DNA from: Carposina sasakii
Lineage: Eukaryota > Arthropoda > Insecta > Lepidoptera > Carposinidae
DNA length: 64,000 bases
Assembly (NCBI GenBank): GCA_014607495.2
Contig: CP053161.1
Span: 10,363,115 to 10,427,114 of the forward strand
Direction of reading: 5' to 3'
The notes under the pieces were generated by a model. The model had not been told where the DNA came from. It worked only from the letters and a program-made list of their open reading frames with translations, and made no database searches. How positions within the stretch are numbered: the first letter of the stretch is position 1; the number at the start of each line of letters is the position of its first letter. This document shows positions 59,013 to 64,000 of this stretch, in pieces. Made by a program: the position numbers and the translations under genes.

Positions 59013-59490
59013 TTCCTTGCACCACACACCGCCAATGTTTTATTCAGTCTTGCGACTCGTTAGCGTAGAGCATTGTGGCCGCTAAACAAACTGGCAGAAC
59101 GGTCACATTCCCTCAATGCATGCCTGATTTTTCTCCGCTAATAGAATACAAGTTTGGTGTTTGGTTAGGTCTTCGGTTTTGGATGCGGACTGCTGCGATT
59201 GTATGCGGTGGACTTGTCATTGCGTCGAGTAGTTTTTAATTTCATTTGGTACCTGACTGGATGCTCGTTTGCTATTTCAATGGACTCTTACTAACTTCGC
59301 TTTACGTGGATAGTGCTCCGATTCAATGTTTACACTTATTTTACTTTGTAGCTGTAGATATTGGTGACCAAAGATTATCGTCGAGCTGGCAGTGTATTAA
59401 ACTGATTGCCTTTGCACCTTATAATCGCTTTTTGGGGATGCGTAAAACGCATGATATATTAGTATCGCCTGTGCTAATGCGGCGTTTTAC
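59013..59490. other. No recognised feature
   Basis: Slightly less AT-rich than its surroundings, with an open segment at 59246-59530 that runs into element A. No motif is visible and I do not call a gene. Confidence 0.35.
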
Positions 59491-59680
59491 TAGAATACAT
59501 CAGCTGCATCTCCTTGCGTGCATGTCGTAAGAGTCGACTAAGAAACTCTGGGTGGGTGTTCTCTCAGGCGACGAGCTAGCAACTTGTCCCTGATCGTTAA
59601 CATCTGCTCATGCTAGGTGTGCTCAACGTAACTGTGAGAATCTCCTTTGCAACCATTTTATGAACACAGTCATATATATC
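59491..59680 (+). mobile_element. Element A, full copy
   Basis: The copy runs from tagaatacatcagctgcatc through catgtcgtaagagtcgacta, gtgttctctcaggcgacgag and aacttgtccctgatcg to tatgaacacagtcatatata. Element B starts within 10 bp of its end. Confidence 0.75.
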
Positions 59681-59686
59681 ATACAT

Positions 59687-59964
59687 CTTCTATGCTGCTC
59701 TGGGAGTGAACAAAAAACGTATAATACCTACTACAGCTGCTTCTCTTCCCGGGCATACTGTACAAGTCAGTAGAGGGACAAGGCGGTCTTGGTGTTTTGT
59801 AGGCGATGGGCTGGCCACCTGTCACTACTAACCGAACTTATACATCTCAACTATACCCTCAAAATTGGTCAGAAGTGGCACCAAGTGGTTCTATCGGCCC
59901 TTGGTGCTCTGCCTGCCCCGTAAGGGATAATGGCGTGATTATATGTACCTATATGTATGTATGT
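59687..59964 (+). mobile_element. Element B, full-length copy
   Basis: The copy runs from cttctatgctgctctgggag to ggcgtgattatatgtaccta-tatgtatgtatg. All internal blocks are present. It directly follows element A. Confidence 0.85.
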
Positions 59965-60275
59965 AAATCTATCAGCGCGGTCTTCTTTATTCATTCAAAC
60001 ACTGCAAATAAATAATCTATCATAACCAGTAAAATATGTTTTATTCATAAATATTATTATCTACGTGTTTATTTTATTTCTGTTCTGATAATACGATTTA
60101 CACAGCTACGTTCGATTTCAATTCTATGGCGCCTAATGGTATAATAAAAAATCAATAGGTACAAGACTCCCCTTCAGGTAATTTCCAAATCATTTTATCG
60201 CCTACCCTATCAATCGTGCTTGGGTAATAATTACATTTTACCCTAGTATTTTAGATCACCCTTTGAATAGACTGA
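59965..60275. other. No recognised feature
   Basis: AT-rich, nothing supported. Confidence 0.35.
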
Positions 60276-60337
60276 TGCATTTTTAATTCTACCGAAGTGT
60301 ATCATGCATTTTTAATTCTACCGAAGTGTATCATGCA
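60276..60337. repeat. Two-copy 30-bp tandem duplication
   Basis: The unit tgcatttttaattctaccga + agtgtatca is repeated directly without a mismatch and followed by atgcatg. It looks like a recent slippage duplication. Confidence 0.85.
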
Positions 60338-60746
60338 TGTTACGTAATTATAGAATGAACAGACAACACAGATTTATTAAACAAAATAGTTTATTTTTGT
60401 ATAAAGGCATGAACGTATAAAGAACAATGGGCGTAATGTTGTCACTGCACAGATTGAAGCACCGAAATGGCGGCGCGTTGGGCATGTGTGCGTATTTTCC
60501 AGTAGGCGCCGAGCTTCCTATGGTTTGTATGTGTGGGTGGATAACGCGTCAATACACATGCATACTCCATGGAATATCATTGCCGAGCTTACTATGAATG
60601 CTTCACTCTGTGTAGTCGCAACACTCTGTCCGTTATTCTTTATACGTTCATGTATAAAGGTAAAAGTTTGTGTGCTTGTTTGTTATTAGTTTAAATATCA
60701 CAAAAATCATGATCTTAAATAAATGTATTAAAAATGTATTCTAACA
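60338..60746. other. No recognised feature
   Basis: Contains a GC-richer patch near 60465-60545 without coding or repeat similarity that I can identify. Confidence 0.35.
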
Positions 60747-61067
60747 CTAGTGGACGCTCGCGAATCCGTCCGCGTGGACTACAGAAAAAACAAAATGTCG
60801 AAATTATCCGGGATAAAAACATTTTCCCGGGATAAAAAGTATAGCCTATATGTTAAGTGGGACCGGTCGCAATATATTCCTGAAAACTGCATCGAAATCG
60901 GTTCAGCTGTTTCTGAGATTAGCGTGCACAAACGTACAGACAAACAGACAAAAAATCCAAAAATCATTATTTTGGGTACAATTGCGTTGATAAAGGTCTC
61001 CTATAATATTTTTTCTCATATATCTTCCATGTACAGACATCGATCCGTTACATTTTTATGACATGTA
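60747..61067 (+). mobile_element. SINE-like GTGGACGCCCGCGACT element, longest copy
   Basis: The copy is collinear with 24551-24845, with an additional gttaagtgggaccggtcgca block. Its end (gttacatttttatgacatg) is directly abutted by the TACAGGATG-family element at a TA dinucleotide. Confidence 0.82.
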
Positions 61068-61448
61068 TACAGGATGATTTTTGGTCGTCAACGTTCCCGA
61101 AAATACGGAATCTCCTCATCATCACGATCATTTTTCTCTATGGAAGCATACCTGGGAAGTGTCTGGTTTCCAAAATATTAGGGTCCAAAGTTGAGTATAT
61201 AGACTGCGTTTTTCTGCATAAATGCACATTGATGCGTTTAGCAAGATTTTTTCACGACAAATTATTAATATCTGTCTATGAAAAAACTAGCATAAATACT
61301 GGACACTATAAATTTCGCGCGATCAAGTAATTAATTATTTTTTTTTATTTACGTCGTTTCCCAGAATTTTTTTGGGCATAAACTTACTTTATTTGATGTA
61401 TAGAGTACGTACATTTCGCTAAAGGTGGCAACGAAAAAACATCCTGTA
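61068..61448. mobile_element. TACAGGATG-family element, reference copy (381 bp)
   Basis: The ends tacaggatg and catcctgta are exact inverted repeats of 9 bp, flanked by TA on both sides (61066-61067, 61449-61450). The interior has cgttcccgaaaatacggaat, atggaagcatacctgggaag, gtccaaagttgagtat, ataaacttactttatttgat and gtggcaacgaaaaaaca. Relatives are at 30460, 45300 and 58437. It is non-coding; a Tc1/mariner-like origin is possible from the TA flanks. Confidence 0.82.
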
Positions 61449-61530
61449 TATATATATAGATGAAGTAGTCAGAATTGCAGGATTGTGAAGGAGATCCTGA
61501 AGTCAACGCATAGCATAAAGGGGGATATTA
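61449..61530 (+). repeat. Short repeat F
   Basis: The sequence gaagtagtcagaattgcagg, gtgaaggagatcctgaagtc and aacgcatagcataaaggggg aligns with 52838-52905 and 63618-63685. Confidence 0.5.
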
Positions 61531-62017
61531 GAGGTCAACATTTATAATGGTAATAGATTGAAGGTTTTTGTTCCAAAAATTTGCAGAGCCTTGACACTAA
61601 ATAAATAGATAAGATGCTTAAATAAGTAACAGGATTTTTACGTACCTGACTACAAAAACACAATACATCAATTAAAAGGGGCAATTTCTTTATTAATACG
61701 AACATGAGACATACATTTTATGACGCCGTTAAAAAGGACTATTTAAAATTGTACAATAAATGTAAGTTATTCATTAAAGTCCACTTTACTTCCACATGTC
61801 CCACGAATGCCCAATTATTTGCTTATTCCGGCGTAAAATGACGTCCAGTCGACAGCTGTCGCATGATGCACTACACGGAAGCAATATACTTTTATTATTT
61901 ATTCACGTAACATCTCCCTGTTACGTACGATATTAAAATTAATCACATAAATAAAATTACAAACCTATATTATTTATCTACTTATGTAGGGATGGTAACT
62001 CAATAGTCATACCAGTC
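61531..62017. other. No recognised feature
   Basis: AT-rich, nothing supported. Confidence 0.35.
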
Positions 62018-62173
62018 CCCCTAGCATGACCACGCATCATGGATATCGTATCGTACGATGTTGTATCGTCTCTATACAAAAATTCAACATGGCGGCTATA
62101 TTTATCGTATTTTGAAGGCTAACTGTCGATAAATCGGTTTATCATATCGTGTTTCGCAGATCATGCTAGGCTT
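62018..62173 (+). mobile_element. CCTAGCATGACC-end MITE, copy 2
   Basis: The ends cctagcatgacc and gatcatgctagg are inverted over about 11 bp. The interior includes tcgtatcgtacgat, gtctctatacaaaaattcaa, catggcggctatatttatcg and cgataaatcggtttatcata. It is about 155 bp and collinear in reverse with 51115-51271. No target duplication is established. Confidence 0.75.
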
Positions 62174-62809
62174 GCAGAATTATAAGCCTATATCATAAAA
62201 CTTATACATACATGTAACTGTTTTATTAACACCTATGCCAGAAGGGGTGCGTGAAGAGGAGTGGGTGGCTTTGTAAGAAATGCAAATTTCTAAGCAATGT
62301 GACTATCAGACCATATTATACTGACCCTAAAAGTGTGGGATGAGAGCCGATTATTAAAAAAATGCTAATATGTATTGTGTTAAAGCACAATTTTCTAGTA
62401 TGTACTTATATCTATGAAATTGGACCTGTCAGTTGCTAGTTACATTGTTAGTCAAAAGTTTACTCGGTTTATTTTCATTTTAAGTAGATGGATTTATTAC
62501 TGCATCAGATAGTACTTACCTATTAACTTTCCTGTCAATATAATTAAGAGTTTCACATCTCTTGCGGTCAGTTTTATGATTATTATAAGGTTGATAACGG
62601 AAATGGTCACTGCAAATACTGTTTTTAAGCGAAACACAAAAGTATTGGTCACAGGATGTCATGTGACGACCATTTTCATGTTCTTTAGCAGTCCACAATC
62701 GGCTACTTTAATACTGTTTGACCATTTGTGGTGTGGTCATACCACTGTTAATTTTGGTGGTATCTTGTGGACGACAGATTTTGTCTGCTGCACTTCCGTC
62801 AATTGTGGC
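62174..62809. other. No recognised feature
   Basis: Overlapping open frames on both strands between 62516 and 62884 show no motif; the plus-strand one runs into the LINE end. Confidence 0.35.
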
Positions 62810-62882
62810 AGTAGCCTTGTGGCGTGCCCTGGGGCATGTCTACGTCCTGCAGTGGACTGCAATGGGCTGAAAAAGAAAGAAT
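62810..62882 (+). mobile_element. RTE-like LINE 3' end fragment
   Basis: Blocks gtggcagtagccttgtggcg, tgccctggggcatgtctacg, cctgcagtggactgcaatgg and gctgaaaaagaaag. This is the same terminal block as 63510-63590. Confidence 0.75.
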
Positions 62883-63428
62883 AATGAACTGTTTAGACTT
62901 TTGGGATTTTAGGTAGGTTTAGGTATAATGTATTGTGAACGGTAACGTACGTATTTTTTTATGTGCGACTATGTTTAATGTGCATGGTCTTTCTAGGTAT
63001 ATTTATCTGTTTATTCTACAATACTCCATTACATTACATTACATTGACCAACTCAACAAGTAGCACAAACATAATATACAACTTGCACATTCCAAACTCG
63101 TTCTAAACAAGATAACCAGAGCCAGTGTTCTTTCATAATTCACTAAATAATTACGTAAAAAATAATCGATAAATCTTTACTATTACTATTCACGTCAATA
63201 TACATAATAGTGTCCATGTCAATCGAGTTATGTAAGGCGGTGGATTGAATATGACACAGTTGCATCAGGGACGAAGCCGACTTAATTATAGTTGAATAGA
63301 ACTTATTACAAGCGACCTTGTCAAAGTAAACGGTAGCTCTCGCACAATAAGCTAATCTCACGGTTGCAAGATTTGCTTGTAAGTTGTTTGATACACACGG
63401 TTCTAATGATCAAAGAATAAATCAGCGT
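62883..63428. other. No recognised feature
   Basis: A short (ACATT)n-like run lies near 63030-63044. Nothing else is supported. Confidence 0.4.
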
Positions 63429-63600
63429 TTCCCGTACTGACAACATAGTCCGAAAATCACACTGCGGTCACCAACCCGCCTGCCCAGCGTGGTGACTATG
63501 GGAAAAACCCCCCTGTGGCAGTAGCCTTGTGGCGTGCCCTGGGGGAGGCCTACGTCCAGCAGTGGACTGCAATAGGCTGAAGAAGAAGAAGAAGAAGATG
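63429..63600 (+). mobile_element. RTE-like LINE 3' end with (GAA)n tail
   Basis: Blocks tcccgtactgacaacatagt, cggtcaccaacccgcctgcc, cagcgtggtgactatgggaa, agccttgtggcgtgccctgg, ggaggcctacgtccagcagt and ggactgcaataggctgaag, then gaagaagaagaagaagatgg. The tail unit here is GAA instead of GAT, suggesting tail slippage. Confidence 0.82.
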
Positions 63601-63617
63601 GCTGTACCACAAAAATC

Positions 63618-63685
63618 GGGTAGCTGGAACTCCAAGATCAAGAAGGAGATTGTACAGCTACGTTTAGCATGGTATCGTCGTAGAT
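63618..63685 (+). repeat. Short repeat F
   Basis: The sequence gggtagctggaactccaaga, tcaagaaggagattgtacag and ctacgtttagcatggta. It abuts the LINE tail upstream. Confidence 0.5.
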
Positions 63686-63949
63686 GTAGAAAGATCAGTG
63701 ACATATTGCAATTGTATGTAATGTACCTATAATGTTAGTGGTTAAGGTATTGGCAATTTAGAATGACTCAGAAATAAACCTTCTGCTCTAACTATAAATC
63801 AGCTTAAGCCACAGTAGAAGTGAACCAAAGATCAACTTTACCATCTTGAGGTATATTTAGTTTCTAATCTATGCTTATGAAACTAGTTTTAGTTTTCACA
63901 AAATCCAAAAAGCTTTGTCGCGCTCGTAGAGTAGTAGATCGTAAGTAGA

Positions 63950-64000
63950 TAGATCTCTTATATCGTAGTATCTCTTTTAGAGATAAGCTCGTCTTTGTAC
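63950..64000 (+). repeat. Retroposon 3' end, cut by the window edge
   Basis: The sequence tctcttttagagataagctc then gtctttgtac matches the start of the ends at 30055, 34818 and 35400. The rest lies outside the window. Confidence 0.55.

Overview
This window looks like AT-rich, gene-poor nuclear DNA from a moth or butterfly (Lepidoptera). The inference rests on many repeats of types common in lepidopteran genomes. These include 3' ends of RTE-like LINEs with a CATCATC/GATGATG tail, short elements ending in (TATG)n, elements ending in GAAGTCGGTT, and SINE-like elements containing a conserved block that reads like 'cggttcagccgtttctgagat'. Everything is read by eye, so family and species names are deliberately withheld. 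I found no convincing host protein-coding gene, rRNA, tRNA or CRISPR array. The window could be intergenic or the inside of a very large intron.

The only protein-coding remnants I can defend are mobile-element genes. The first is a 5'-truncated Penelope-like element with a GIY-YIG endonuclease domain (about 8775-9414, followed by its 3' region to about 9945). The second is the C-terminal end of a non-LTR reverse transcriptase ORF on the minus strand (20058-20340), whose element has jumped into a SINE-like repeat. Many short RTE-type LINE 3' ends are scattered throughout (149, 2545, 16501, 22395, 27001, 43736, 49600, 49774, 54377, 56357, 62810, 63429). One minus-strand open segment (52978-53277) might be an exon but is unproven.

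The rest is dominated by non-autonomous DNA transposons, many of them foldback or palindromic. One family has TIR AGCCTCGAGCAC and TTA/TAA target duplications; its four copies are at 3633, 17000, 38297 and 47903, and two of them carry different nested MITEs at the same internal site. Others are a hAT-like 427-bp element with a perfect 8-bp target duplication (51734-52160), TACAGGATG-type elements (48298, 61068 and relatives), a 436-bp element with repeated GGGATCRGAACGGAAT-like blocks (11868-12303), and an 821-bp element with 21-24-bp TIRs (40939-41759).

The most structured region is 44725-46862. There a 490-bp palindrome, a TACAGGATG-type segment, an eight-copy ~120-bp minisatellite and a tail ending GAAGTCGGTTAA appear to form one composite element. 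A second member with the same tail but a different tandem module lies at 49855-50282. A perfect 94-bp inverted repeat at 33274-33493 is made of the same sequence found downstream of the Penelope-like ORF, which links the two loci. Intervening stretches are AT-rich sequence in which I see no supportable gene.
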